Assembly: GCA_025937075.1 (NCBI GenBank)
Contig: JAICSD010000152.1
Coordinates: 1-9,200, forward strand
Source of the DNA: Vicinamibacteria bacterium
Lineage (GTDB): Bacteria; Acidobacteriota; Vicinamibacteria; Vicinamibacterales; 2-12-FULL-66-21
Reading direction: 5' to 3'
DNA length: 9,200 bases
Within the stretch, counting starts at the first letter, position 1, and every line of letters begins with the position of its first letter. The notes beneath the pieces are model-generated. The model was not told where the DNA came from, did not search any database, and was given only the letters and a program-made list of their open reading frames with translations. Positions 1-6,783 of the stretch are shown here, in pieces. The translations under genes and the position numbers were made by a program.

Positions 1-90
1 GACCCGAATGCACTCGTTGGGCAATCGGCATCGACTGCGTCAGTCACCCGGCATCGACGATTTCTCAGCCGGCATTGACGAGGATCAGCG

Positions 91-1116
91 TCAAGCCGCC
101 GCATTCGCGTGTACGGCCGCGCCGAGCAATCCTGCTTCGGGATTGAGGATCACGGACACCGGTATGGTGGCGACGACATCGCGGAGCGGCGCCTTCGAGA
201 GGAAGGCATCGAGGAAGCCGCCGGACTGGAGGACAGGAAGAATCTTCGGCGCGATGCCGCCGCCGATGTAGATGCCGGCGGTGGCAACCGATCGCAGCGC
301 GAGATTGCCCGCCTCGGCGCCATACGCGTTGGCAAACAGGTCGAGCGCTTCGCGGCAGCAGCTGCAGCGTCCTTCCATCGCGGATCGGCTGATGGCCGGC
401 GGGAGATCCGCGATATCGTCCACGCGACCCACGCCCGCGCACAGACGCTTGGGGACGCGCGCGGCGGGGGAGAGGAACTCCGTCGATCCGCCAAAGGCGT
501 CGTGCGTGAACTGGTAGATGTTCACGAGGCCGGGGCCGGACAGAATGTGCTCCACGCTCACGCGGCCGTAGTTGCGCGTGAGGACCTGCAGCATCTCGAT
601 CTCGCGCGGGGTGCGCGCCGCCCAATCCGCGTGGCCGCCCTCGGACGCACTCGGGACGAACCGGCCGTCGATGTTGTGCAGGAGCGCTTCGCCCAGCCCG
701 GTGCCCGCGGCGATCACCGCGGCGTTGCCGTTCGGCTGTGCGACGCCGTGCTGCAGAATTGCCAGCTCGTCCCCTTCGAGCACCGGCACCGCGTACGCCA
801 TCGACTGCAGATCGTTCAGGATGTGGACGTGGCGAAGACCCGACGTGGCGGTGACCTGCGCGGCGTCCACGAGCCACGGCACGTTCGTGAGCCGCGCCAC
901 CTGCTCGGTGATCGCGCCCGCCACGCCGAAGGTGACAGCTTCGATCCGTCTGGGCTCGAGATTCCCCGCCTTCAGGAACTCGCGGATCATTGGCGTGAGG
1001 CCGTCGTAGTCGAGCGTGACGAACTCGCCGACCTCGATCGGCCGCGGACGCTCGGGCGCGCGAGCGAACAATCCCAGGAGCGTCTTCGTCCCTCCGATAT
1101 CTCCGGCTAAAAGCAT
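91..1116 (-). CDS. glk: Glucokinase (class A, Glk family), 341 aa
   Basis: Cytosolic ATP-dependent phosphorylation of glucose to glucose-6-phosphate, the entry step of glycolysis. Seen in the translation: phosphate-binding DIGGTK at residues 6-11, the ND pair at 101-102 (Asp102 fits the catalytic base), the second phosphate loop AGTGLGEA at 137-144, EGGH at 159-162 for sugar contact, EHILSGPGL at 189-197, and the C-terminal glycine cluster YIGGGIAP at 283-290. Length is slightly above the roughly 320 residues usual for the E. coli-type enzyme; the excess seems to lie around residues 220-255, which include a CSCC run (251-254). The ATG at 1116 puts DIGGTK at the normal distance from the N-terminus. 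There is no Shine-Dalgarno sequence, but a CATAAT box ends 7 nt before the ATG, so the mRNA may be leaderless. It is divergent from the BRCT/TPR gene. Family assignment is firm; sugar preference is inferred. Confidence 0.93.
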   Translation of the reverse strand: MLLAGDIGGTKTLLGLFARAPERPRPIEVGEFVTLDYDGLTPMIREFLKAGNLEPRRIEAVTFGVAGAITEQVARLTNVPWLVDAAQVTATSGLRHVHILNDLQSMAYAVPVLEGDELAILQHGVAQPNGNAAVIAAGTGLGEALLHNIDGRFVPSASEGGHADWAARTPREIEMLQVLTRNYGRVSVEHILSGPGLVNIYQFTHDAFGGSTEFLSPAARVPKRLCAGVGRVDDIADLPPAISRSAMEGRCSCCREALDLFANAYGAEAGNLALRSVATAGIYIGGGIAPKILPVLQSGGFLDAFLSKAPLRDVVATIPVSVILNPEAGLLGAAVHANAAA

Positions 1117-1123
1117 CGGCGCT

Positions 1124-1129
1124 ATTATG
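1124..1129 (-). promoter_or_regulatory. Candidate -10 element of the glucokinase gene
   Basis: On the minus strand CATAAT (5 of 6 matches to TATAAT) is followed by 7 nt and then the glucokinase ATG, so transcription would start at or within a base or two of the ATG. I see no -35 match at 16-18 bp upstream. Position and match are seen; promoter function is inferred. Confidence 0.35.
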
Positions 1130-1140
1130 CGTCGGGGCGC

Positions 1141-1169
1141 TTGACTTTCATGCGCCCGTGTCTCATCTT
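1141..1169 (+). promoter_or_regulatory. Candidate promoter of the BRCT/TPR gene
   Basis: TTGACT at 1141-1146 (5 of 6 to the -35 consensus), a 17-bp spacer, then CATCTT at 1164-1169 (3 of 6 to the -10, keeping the A2 and T6 positions). The ATG at 1178 follows 8 nt later, which again would give a nearly leaderless mRNA. The -10 is weak, so this is only a candidate. It lies in the 61-bp gap between the two divergent genes. Confidence 0.33.
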
Positions 1170-1177
1170 TGCGCCGA

Positions 1178-2314
1178 ATGACGTCGTCTCCGTCATCGGC
1201 CGGCGGGCCCGTGTTCGCCGGTCACGTGGTGGCCTTCACCGGAAAGCTCGCAACGATTGGCCGCCGCGACGCGCACGCGCTCGTCACGCAGCTCGGCGGA
1301 GATGTCTCGGAAGACGTCACCGCCCGCACGACGATTCTCGTGGTCGGCGACAACGCGGCGCGCGAGGAGGATTCGAGCAAGCTGCGGCGCGCCGAACAGG
1401 TGAACGCCAGGACGCCGGGGCAGATTCGAATCATTCCCGAGGCGGAGTTCTGCCGCTTGGCAGGCATCGAGTCCGGCGATTCGCTCCGCCGGCAGTTCTA
1501 CGGCGTGCGCGACATCCGCAGCCTCTATCCCAAAATCGGCGAGAACCACCTGCGCTATCTGGAGAAGTGGGGTCTGATCCGGCAGGCCGCGGCGACGCGC
1601 ACCGAACGCTTCTACACGTTCTCGGATCTCGCGACGGTCAAACAGCTCGCCTCGGATCTCGAACGCGACGTGCCGCTGAAAACCGCGCTGCGAGCCCTGA
1701 TGGCGCAGCGCGAAGGGCAGCTCATGTTCGACTTCCATGCGTCGGGCAGCGCGCCCGCGAAGGTCGTCACGCTGCCGTCACGGCACGCGAAGCGCGTCCC
1801 CGATCGTGCCGGCGCGCCGCTGCCGACGAACGCGTTTCCATTTCCCGATCCGCAGGCGGCGCTCGCAGCCAAGTACTTCATCGAGGGCTCGAAGCTCGAC
1901 GATGGAGACGATCGCAAGGTGGAGGAAGCGGCCGCAGCGTATCGCAAGGCGCTGGTGATCGACCCCGATCTCGTCCCGGCCATCGTCAATCTTGCGAACC
2001 TGCACTACGCGCGCGACGAGCTGATCGAGGCGCAGGCGCTCTACGAGCGCGCCATCGGGCTCGATCCGGACTGCTTCGAGGCGCACTTCAACCTCGGGAA
2101 CATCCACCACGATCTCGGGCGGTACGACGAAGCGCTGTTGTGCTATCGCGATGCGGTGGCGCTCAATCCGGGCTACCCGGACGCCCACTTCTATCTGGCG
2201 GTCACGCTCGAGAAGACGGGCCATTCGGCCGAAGCCAAGCCGCACTGGAAGACATACCAGGAGCTTGCACCCAACGGCGAATGGATCGAGCTGGCGAAGG
2301 AATTCTCCGACTAG
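1178..2314 (+). CDS. BRCT + MerR-like HTH + TPR-repeat protein, 378 aa
   Basis: A multi-domain protein of unknown role with no signal peptide or membrane segment, so probably cytosolic. Numbering from the ATG: residues about 12-96 look like a BRCT domain, with VVAFTGKL, an LGGDVSEDVT stretch and TILVVGD, the pattern of the BRCT module of NAD-dependent DNA ligases. Residues about 100-187 look like a MerR-type winged helix-turn-helix, with HLRYLEKWGLIR followed by ERFYTFSDLATVKQLA. Residues about 228-375 hold three to four tetratricopeptide repeats, for example AAAAYRKALVIDPD, AQALYERAIGLDPD and ALLCYRDAVALNPG. A linker rich in Pro, Ala and Arg (about 188-225) separates the halves. BRCT binds phosphopeptides or DNA ends, MerR-type HTH binds DNA and TPRs bind proteins, so a DNA-associated adaptor or regulator is a fair inference. 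An in-frame TTG at 1169 is an alternative start; neither has a clear ribosome site. The TAG stop overlaps the facing gene's stop. Confidence 0.85.
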   Translation: MTSSPSSAGGPVFAGHVVAFTGKLATIGRRDAHALVTQLGGDVSEDVTARTTILVVGDNAAREEDSSKLRRAEQVNARTPGQIRIIPEAEFCRLAGIESGDSLRRQFYGVRDIRSLYPKIGENHLRYLEKWGLIRQAAATRTERFYTFSDLATVKQLASDLERDVPLKTALRALMAQREGQLMFDFHASGSAPAKVVTLPSRHAKRVPDRAGAPLPTNAFPFPDPQAALAAKYFIEGSKLDDGDDRKVEEAAAAYRKALVIDPDLVPAIVNLANLHYARDELIEAQALYERAIGLDPDCFEAHFNLGNIHHDLGRYDEALLCYRDAVALNPGYPDAHFYLAVTLEKTGHSAEAKPHWKTYQELAPNGEWIELAKEFSD

Positions 2315-2598
2315 TACGTGTACTCGTTGCGTTCGCGCTTCTTCGGCGTGCGGCGCAGCTTGTAGAAGCCGCACTCGAGGCACCACGATTCGGCGCTGAA
2401 GCCTTCCTTGCCGGCAAACGGCAGCACGTCGCGGTGCGTGCAGAACTCCCCCTGTTCCGGCGTGGCGCGCCAGCGGCACGATTTGAATCGTTCTGCCGCC
2501 GGAGACAACGTCGGCGCCTGTTCCGCCGGGGCGGCCGCGTCGCGGGTCTCAGTCTCTGCGGGGGCGGGGGTCTCGAAAGGGTTGGTTTCGTCGATCAT
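2311..2598 (-). CDS. Small four-cysteine (zinc-ribbon-like) protein, 95 aa
   Basis: I do not recognise a named family. Residues 1-38 are acidic and rich in Ala, Pro and Glu, probably disordered. The rest holds four cysteines, Cys41, Cys53, Cys73 and Cys76 (spacing C-x11-C-x19-C-x2-C), plus His55 in CTH. The terminal CLEC pair looks like a zinc-ribbon knuckle. The tail from about residue 80 is basic (KLRRTPKKRER), as in RNA- or DNA-binding proteins. Its ATG overlaps the helicase TGA in an ATGA arrangement, which points to translation by reinitiation after the helicase, and no separate ribosome site is seen. That coupling suggests a partner of the helicase or a ribosome/RNA-associated factor, but this is inference. 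Its TAG shares CTAG with the stop of the converging gene. An Fe-S site rather than zinc is possible. Confidence 0.8.
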   Translation of the reverse strand: MIDETNPFETPAPAETETRDAAAPAEQAPTLSPAAERFKSCRWRATPEQGEFCTHRDVLPFAGKEGFSAESWCLECGFYKLRRTPKKRERNEYTY

Positions 2599-3854
2599 CC
2601 CTGTAACTCAGGCCCGAACGATCGCTGCAGCGCTTCGAGCGCGCGCAGCTCCTCGGGCGCGACGAGCGTCAGGGCGGTGCCGGTGGCCGCCGCGCGGCCC
2701 GTGCGTCCGACCCGATGCACGTAAGTTTCTCGTGAAGACGGCACCTCGAAGTTCACCACGTGGGTGATGCCGTCGATGTCCAGCCCGCGCGCCGCGACGT
2801 CCGTTGCCACCAGCACGTGATATCGCCCGCTGCGGAATCCTTCCACCGCCGCCGTGCGCTGCTGCTGCGTCCGATCGGCGTGCAGCGCCGCCGCCTTCAG
2901 GCCGACGCCCGCCAGCTTCCTCGCGAGCCGCTCGGCGCCGTGCTTCGTGCGCACGAAGACGAGCACCGGACCCGCCGTTCGTCGAAGAAATTTTGCGAGC
3001 CATTCGGTCTTCTGCGCCGCCGGGACGCTCTCCACGGCGTGCGTGATGCTCTTCGCGGGGCGCCCTGCCGATCCGACCTGGACGTACTTGGCCTCCTTCA
3101 CGACTTCGTCCGCCAGCTTCATCACATCCGCCGGCATCGTCGCGGAGAAGAGCAATGTCTGGCGCTCGGCGGACGGCAGCGTGGAAACAATCCGCCGGAC
3201 ATCGGGCCAGAACCCCATGTCCATCATGCGATCCGCTTCGTCGAGGACCAGCGTGTCGACGCGCGTGAAATCCACCGCCCCGTTCCGCTGGTGATCCATC
3301 AGGCGCCCCGGCGTGGCGACGACGATGTCGACGCCGGCGCGAAGCGCACGCTCCTGCGCGTCCATGCCGACGCCGCCGTAGACGGCGATGCTGGTCAGGT
3401 CCGTGTGATACGTGAAGCCCTGCACGTCGTCCTCGATCTGCACGCAGAGCTCGCGCGTGGGCGCGAGGACGAGGACGCGCGTGAAGCCGCATTCATCGGG
3501 CCGTTCGGTGCGCGCTCTCAAGAGACGATCGAGGATCGGCAGCACGAACGCGGCGGTCTTGCCCGTCCCCGTGTCGGCGCAGCCGATCACGTCGTGGCCG
3601 GCCAGCGCGATCGGGATGACGGCGCTTTGCACGGGCGTCGTCGCTTCGAAGCCGCGAAAACGGATGCCTTCGAGCAACGCCGGGTTCAAGGGCAGCGCGT
3701 CAAAGGCGATGGGAGTCGGGTCGTAATCGGCCTGCGGCCGTTCGACTGCCGGCGTAACGGCCTGTACGTGCGGACGGGCAGGCGTGCCGGCGCGCCGGAC
3801 TCGCCCGCGTCTGCGTCGGCGAGGCCCGGAAGTTTGAGTTGTGTGGGAATCCAA
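2595..3854 (-). CDS. rhlE: DEAD-box ATP-dependent RNA helicase, RhlE type, 419 aa
   Basis: ATP-driven unwinding of RNA duplexes, in bacteria linked to ribosome assembly and RNA decay. All core motifs are visible: an aromatic-plus-Q region FRGFEATTPVQ (66-76), motif I ADTGTGKT (93-100), Ia PTREL (132-136), Ib TPGR (181-184), II DEAD (205-208), III SAT (237-239), IV VLVFVRTKHG (297-306), V ATDVAARGLD (350-359) and VI HRVGRTGRA (380-388). The N-terminus has a basic run (PRRRRRGRVRR, 11-21), an RNA-binding tail on the unusual side, while the usual basic C-terminal extension of RhlE is missing and the protein ends soon after domain 2. The start is TTG, 8 bp after the IF-1 stop, with no strong ribosome site; no better in-frame start precedes the basic tail, so coupling to IF-1 is likely. 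Helicase function is certain; the choice of RhlE over other DEAD-box subfamilies is likely. Confidence 0.93.
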   Translation of the reverse strand: MDSHTTQTSGPRRRRRGRVRRAGTPARPHVQAVTPAVERPQADYDPTPIAFDALPLNPALLEGIRFRGFEATTPVQSAVIPIALAGHDVIGCADTGTGKTAAFVLPILDRLLRARTERPDECGFTRVLVLAPTRELCVQIEDDVQGFTYHTDLTSIAVYGGVGMDAQERALRAGVDIVVATPGRLMDHQRNGAVDFTRVDTLVLDEADRMMDMGFWPDVRRIVSTLPSAERQTLLFSATMPADVMKLADEVVKEAKYVQVGSAGRPAKSITHAVESVPAAQKTEWLAKFLRRTAGPVLVFVRTKHGAERLARKLAGVGLKAAALHADRTQQQRTAAVEGFRSGRYHVLVATDVAARGLDIDGITHVVNFEVPSSRETYVHRVGRTGRAAATGTALTLVAPEELRALEALQRSFGPELQG

Positions 3855-3862
3855 GGGTTTTG

Positions 3863-4081
3863 TCAGCGAGCGCGGAAGGTGATGATGCCGCGAACGGGAT
3901 CGTAAGGAGAAACCCCAACGGTCACGCGATCCCCCGGCACGACTTTGATTCGGAAGCGGCGCATCCGGCCGCTGAGCTGCGCGAGCACCTCATGACCCTG
4001 GTCGCACTGCACGCGATACAACCCGCCGCTGTGAACCGCCACGACCGTGCCCTGCACGTCTATCAGATCATCCTTGCTCAA
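3863..4081 (-). CDS. infA: Translation initiation factor IF-1, 72 aa
   Basis: Binds the A site of the 30S subunit and helps IF-2 and IF-3 place the initiator tRNA. The 72-residue length is exactly that of the family. The S1/OB-fold signature is clear: GTVVAVHSGGLYRVQCDQGHEVLAQLSGRMR... in short, then RIKVVPGDRVTVGVSPYDPVRGIITFR, with the family's PGD and SPYD motifs. The N-terminus MSKDDLIDVQG also fits (usual form SKEDxIEVxG). The start codon is TTG, decided by an AAGGA ribosome site 6 nt upstream. It lies directly upstream of a DEAD-box helicase (8-bp gap) instead of among ribosomal-protein genes, where infA is often found. Many bacteria carry more than one infA, so this could be a second copy. 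Confidence 0.96.
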   Translation of the reverse strand: MSKDDLIDVQGTVVAVHSGGLYRVQCDQGHEVLAQLSGRMRRFRIKVVPGDRVTVGVSPYDPVRGIITFRAR

Positions 4082-4087
4082 TTGCTA

Positions 4088-4092
4088 TCCTT
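4088..4092 (-). promoter_or_regulatory. Ribosome binding site of infA
   Basis: On the minus strand AAGGA lies 6 nt before the TTG at 4081. It is strong and well spaced, and it fixes the unusual TTG as the start, in agreement with the exact 72-residue length of IF-1. Confidence 0.75.
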
Positions 4093-4159
4093 TCCGATCA
4101 AAGAGTGTGCCACATCGAACCGTCGAATGCAAACGTTATGCTCGGTAGCCGATGCGTCT

Positions 4160-4184
4160 GTAGGGGCACGTCTTCAGACCTAGC
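4160..4184. repeat. Possible remnant of a dispersed palindromic element
   Basis: The 103-bp gap between the synthetase stop and infA contains GTCT-TC-AGAC (4170-4179) preceded by GTAGGGGCAC. The outer arms no longer pair. It resembles, from memory, a GTAGGGGCAGGTCT / AGACCTGCCC palindrome scattered in some MAG genomes. No T tract follows on either strand, so it is not a convincing terminator. Nothing else is recognised in this gap apart from the infA ribosome site; the infA promoter, if any, would be here. Confidence 0.25.
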
Positions 4185-6773
4185 TCAGAGCGCGCGGACG
4201 GCGGCTTCCACGCGTCCGGCAAGGTCCGCGTAATCGTTGCCGTGCAGTGACATAGCGGCACCGAACGCGCACCGGGCTCGGCCGATCGTGGGGAACCATG
4301 CGCGGTGGTGCAAGATGCGATCGAGCCCGTCGAGCCGAACGGGCACGACGGGCACGTCGAGCCGCGAGGCGATCATCCCGATGCCCGGCTGAAAGCGATT
4401 GATCTCGCCGTGCTCGGTCCGGTGCCCTTCAGGAAAGATCAAAACGGAGAAGCCGCTCCCGAGCATCTCGCCGATGTACCGCAGCGTCTGCCGTGTCCCC
4501 TTCTCGCGCTGCGGCAGGGGGAACGCGTTGAAGAAGAATGCGGCGAGGTAGTAGTTCAGGCTGTTGGTGAACCACGCCAGGCGTCCGAACTGTTCCGGGT
4601 AGAAGTGCGCCTTGAAAAACTCCTTCGCCATCGCCGGCGCGACGCGGTACCGGAACTTCGGCGGCAGCGAGTCGAGAATGACCGGCACATCGAAGTGGCT
4701 CTGGTGATTGGACGCGAAGATCACGGGTCCGTCGACCGCGCCGAGGTGCTCGAGCCCGTCGACCTTCACGCGCGCGAATATGCGTCCGAGCGGCAGAATC
4801 CACGTCGGCAGGCTCGCGCGGCGGATTCCCCGCACCGGCAGCGATCGGCTCCAGCGCGGGAAGTCGATCACTTCCATGTCCGCGCTCGCAGCGGGCCTGA
4901 AACCGCCCGACGATGCTGCCTGGCCGTAAGGTCCGCCGGGCGATGCGGCATGCTCGGGCATCGACGCGGGCTCCACGAGCCTCGTCAAATCCGCGACGGT
5001 CTGGCTTCCCGCAAACGCCCCTTCGTCGACGGTGACCTGAAACGCTTCTTCGAGCGCCATCATCAGCTCGACGCGCTCGAGCGAGCTGAGGCCCAGCTCG
5101 TCGATCGTCGTCGTATCGGCGATCTGTCTGCCCGGAGCGAAGCGCGCGAGAATTGACGAGACGTCGCGGTGCCCTCCCGCGGATGGCGCGGCAGGACGCT
5201 GGCCTGCGAGCCACTGGCGCAGCTCACGCCGTTTCAGCTTCCGCGTCCCTTCCGTGCGCGGCAGCGCGTGTTCCGGCCAGAGGACCGCGCCACGGATCCT
5301 CTGATGATCCGCGAGCGACGCGTTCGCGCGCCGCACGATCTCGTCGAGATTCGCACCGGGCTCGAGCACCACGATTGCCTGCACGCGCTCGGCGTTCGTG
5401 CCTGGTGTTGCCGCTCCAACCACCGCCGACTCGCGCACGCCTGGCTGCTCATCGAGCGCGCGTTCGACGTCCTCGGGAAACACGTTCAGCCCCTCGGGCG
5501 TCACGATCATTTCCTTTTTGCGCCCGCGGATGTGGAGCTGGCCCTCCGCATCGAACTCCCCGATATCGCCCGTGTGGAACCAGCCGTCCTCGAACGCGGC
5601 GCGCGTTTCGTCGGGGGCGTTGAAGTACCCGCGCGTGACGTTCTCGCCGCGTACGAGAATCTCCCCGTCGTCTGCGATCTTCACCTCGACGCCCGCGATG
5701 GGTTTGCCAACGGCTCCGCGCGCGGCGTGGAACGGGTGATTCAGCGTCACGATCGGCGCCGTTTCGGTCAGGCCGTATCCCTGGACGACCAGGAATCCGA
5801 GGCGTCCCCAGAACGCCTCCAGCTCGGGGTCGAGCGGTGCAGCCCCGACGACCATCGCCCAGAATTTCAGGCCGAACATCCGGTGCACGCGGCGGTAATG
5901 CCACCAGCGGCGCGCCCAGTGCATGCCGGCAGGCGTGGGCTCTGCCGCCTCGGGGACCTGCCGCACCACGTAATCGCGGAGCACCTCGAGGATCTTGGGT
6001 ACGCAGACGAGAACGGACACGCGCCGTCCGCGAATCTGGCGGACGATGTCCTCGGGCGCGTAGCTGCGCGTGAACAGCACGAGCCCGCCGAGCATCGGCG
6101 GCACGAACGTCGCCATCGCCTGGCCGAACATGTGGCTGAGCGGCAGCAGATTGAGAAATCGGATCGGCTTGAACGGCCGCGCGTACTTCTTGTACTTCGC
6201 GACCTCGCGCTCGATCGGCACGATGTTCGCGAGGATGTTGCGGTGCGTGAGGACGACGCCCTTGGGATCCGCCGTTGCGCCGGAGGTGAAGATGATCTCG
6301 GCGGTGGCGTCTGCGTCGGGCGTGTGCGTGGGAAATTCCGTGGCTTCCGCCTTCAGGCGGAAGAGTTCATTGAGCCGCCAGACCGACCGTTCCGTTCCGA
6401 GCGCGTCGGCGTCGACGACGTCACCGACGAGGATCGCCTGTGCATCGACGATCGCCGCCACGCGAAGAAGAAAATCTGCGGACGCGCGGTAGTCGATCGG
6501 AACGATCACGACGCCTTGGAGCAGCGCACCCCAGAACGCGGCGACCCATTCCGGGCGGTTCTCGCTCCACACCGCGATCTTGCCGCCGTGCGCGATGCCC
6601 GCGTCCCGCAGATGCGCTGCGAACGCGTGCGCGCGCCGGCCCACGTCGCCGTACGTCCACGTCCACGTGCGGTAGCCGTCGTCGTACGTGAGGAACGCGG
6701 CCGCGGACTCCGGCGCATCGGGAGCCGCGATATCGCCGAAGAAGTCGAGCAGCGTCCGCCGCATCATCGCCAT
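4185..6773 (-). CDS. Acyl-CoA/ACP synthetase + acyl carrier + acyltransferase fusion, 862 aa
   Basis: Three enzyme modules in one chain. Residues 1-525 are an ANL (AMP-binding) fatty-acid activating domain: P-loop TSGATADPKG (163-172), YGLTE (333-337), GWFHTGD (397-403) and a C-terminal RKLKRREL whose Lys512 fits the adenylation lysine. Residues about 535-602 are an acyl carrier domain with GLSSLERVEL (561-570); Ser564 is the likely phosphopantetheine site, and the usual preceding Asp is Ser. A Gly/Ala/Ser linker (603-635) leads to a PlsC-type acyltransferase (about 640-862): NHQSHFD (689-695, HX4D), FPLPQR (751-756), FPEG (780-783). The content recalls E. coli Aas, but Aas has PlsC first and no carrier. 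Likely role, by inference: activate free fatty acids, hold them on the internal carrier and acylate a lysophospholipid at the membrane. Residues 138-145 (FRLKAEAT) come from an inserted palindrome. Alternative starts are ATG 6767 or 6764; no ribosome site is seen. Confidence 0.9.
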   Translation of the reverse strand: MAMMRRTLLDFFGDIAAPDAPESAAAFLTYDDGYRTWTWTYGDVGRRAHAFAAHLRDAGIAHGGKIAVWSENRPEWVAAFWGALLQGVVIVPIDYRASADFLLRVAAIVDAQAILVGDVVDADALGTERSVWRLNELFRLKAEATEFPTHTPDADATAEIIFTSGATADPKGVVLTHRNILANIVPIEREVAKYKKYARPFKPIRFLNLLPLSHMFGQAMATFVPPMLGGLVLFTRSYAPEDIVRQIRGRRVSVLVCVPKILEVLRDYVVRQVPEAAEPTPAGMHWARRWWHYRRVHRMFGLKFWAMVVGAAPLDPELEAFWGRLGFLVVQGYGLTETAPIVTLNHPFHAARGAVGKPIAGVEVKIADDGEILVRGENVTRGYFNAPDETRAAFEDGWFHTGDIGEFDAEGQLHIRGRKKEMIVTPEGLNVFPEDVERALDEQPGVRESAVVGAATPGTNAERVQAIVVLEPGANLDEIVRRANASLADHQRIRGAVLWPEHALPRTEGTRKLKRRELRQWLAGQRPAAPSAGGHRDVSSILARFAPGRQIADTTTIDELGLSSLERVELMMALEEAFQVTVDEGAFAGSQTVADLTRLVEPASMPEHAASPGGPYGQAASSGGFRPAASADMEVIDFPRWSRSLPVRGIRRASLPTWILPLGRIFARVKVDGLEHLGAVDGPVIFASNHQSHFDVPVILDSLPPKFRYRVAPAMAKEFFKAHFYPEQFGRLAWFTNSLNYYLAAFFFNAFPLPQREKGTRQTLRYIGEMLGSGFSVLIFPEGHRTEHGEINRFQPGIGMIASRLDVPVVPVRLDGLDRILHHRAWFPTIGRARCAFGAAMSLHGNDYADLAGRVEAAVRAL
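6339..6364. repeat. Dispersed palindromic repeat, copy A, inside the synthetase gene
   Basis: A 26-bp stretch identical to positions 8167-8192. Its core is a perfect inverted repeat: CTTCCGCCT (6344-6352), TC, AGGCGGAAG (6355-6363). On the minus strand it is read in frame as FRLKAEAT, residues 138-145 of the synthetase, in the loop just before the ATP-binding P-loop. The reading frame stays open through it. The REP-like behaviour is inferred from the two copies; no flanking target duplication is seen. Confidence 0.75.
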
Positions 6774-6775
6774 GA

Positions 6776-6781
6776 ATTATG
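6776..6781 (-). promoter_or_regulatory. Candidate -10 element of the synthetase gene
   Basis: Minus-strand CATAAT (5 of 6 to consensus), 2 nt before the first ATG (6773) and 8 nt before the in-frame ATG at 6767. If used, the mRNA would begin near 6769, so ATG 6767 would be the leaderless start and the protein two residues shorter. It lies in the only AT-rich patch of the junction; no -35 match is seen. Confidence 0.3.
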
Positions 6782-6783
6782 AT
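6778..6783 (+). promoter_or_regulatory. Candidate -10 element of the DAC-like gene
   Basis: Plus-strand TATGAT (5 of 6 to consensus), 9 nt before the ATG at 6793, overlapping the minus-strand CATAAT of the divergent gene. No -35 match is seen inside the neighbouring coding sequence. Use of this box would favour the 6793 start over 6772. Confidence 0.33.

Noticed and set aside
65..877. Minus-strand 270-codon frame inside the glucokinase region
   Set aside because: It overlaps the glucokinase gene on the same strand in another frame and has an Arg/Gly-rich composition without motifs.
1141..2724. Long open plus-strand frame of about 527 codons over the BRCT/TPR and Cys-protein region
   Set aside because: Its translation is Arg/Ala-rich low-complexity text without a domain. 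It is a high-GC shadow of the BRCT/TPR frame and of the opposite-strand genes.
5169..6782. Plus-strand 537-codon frame opposite the synthetase gene
   Set aside because: It is antisense to a gene with all catalytic motifs in place and shows no recognisable domain, so it is a GC-driven shadow.
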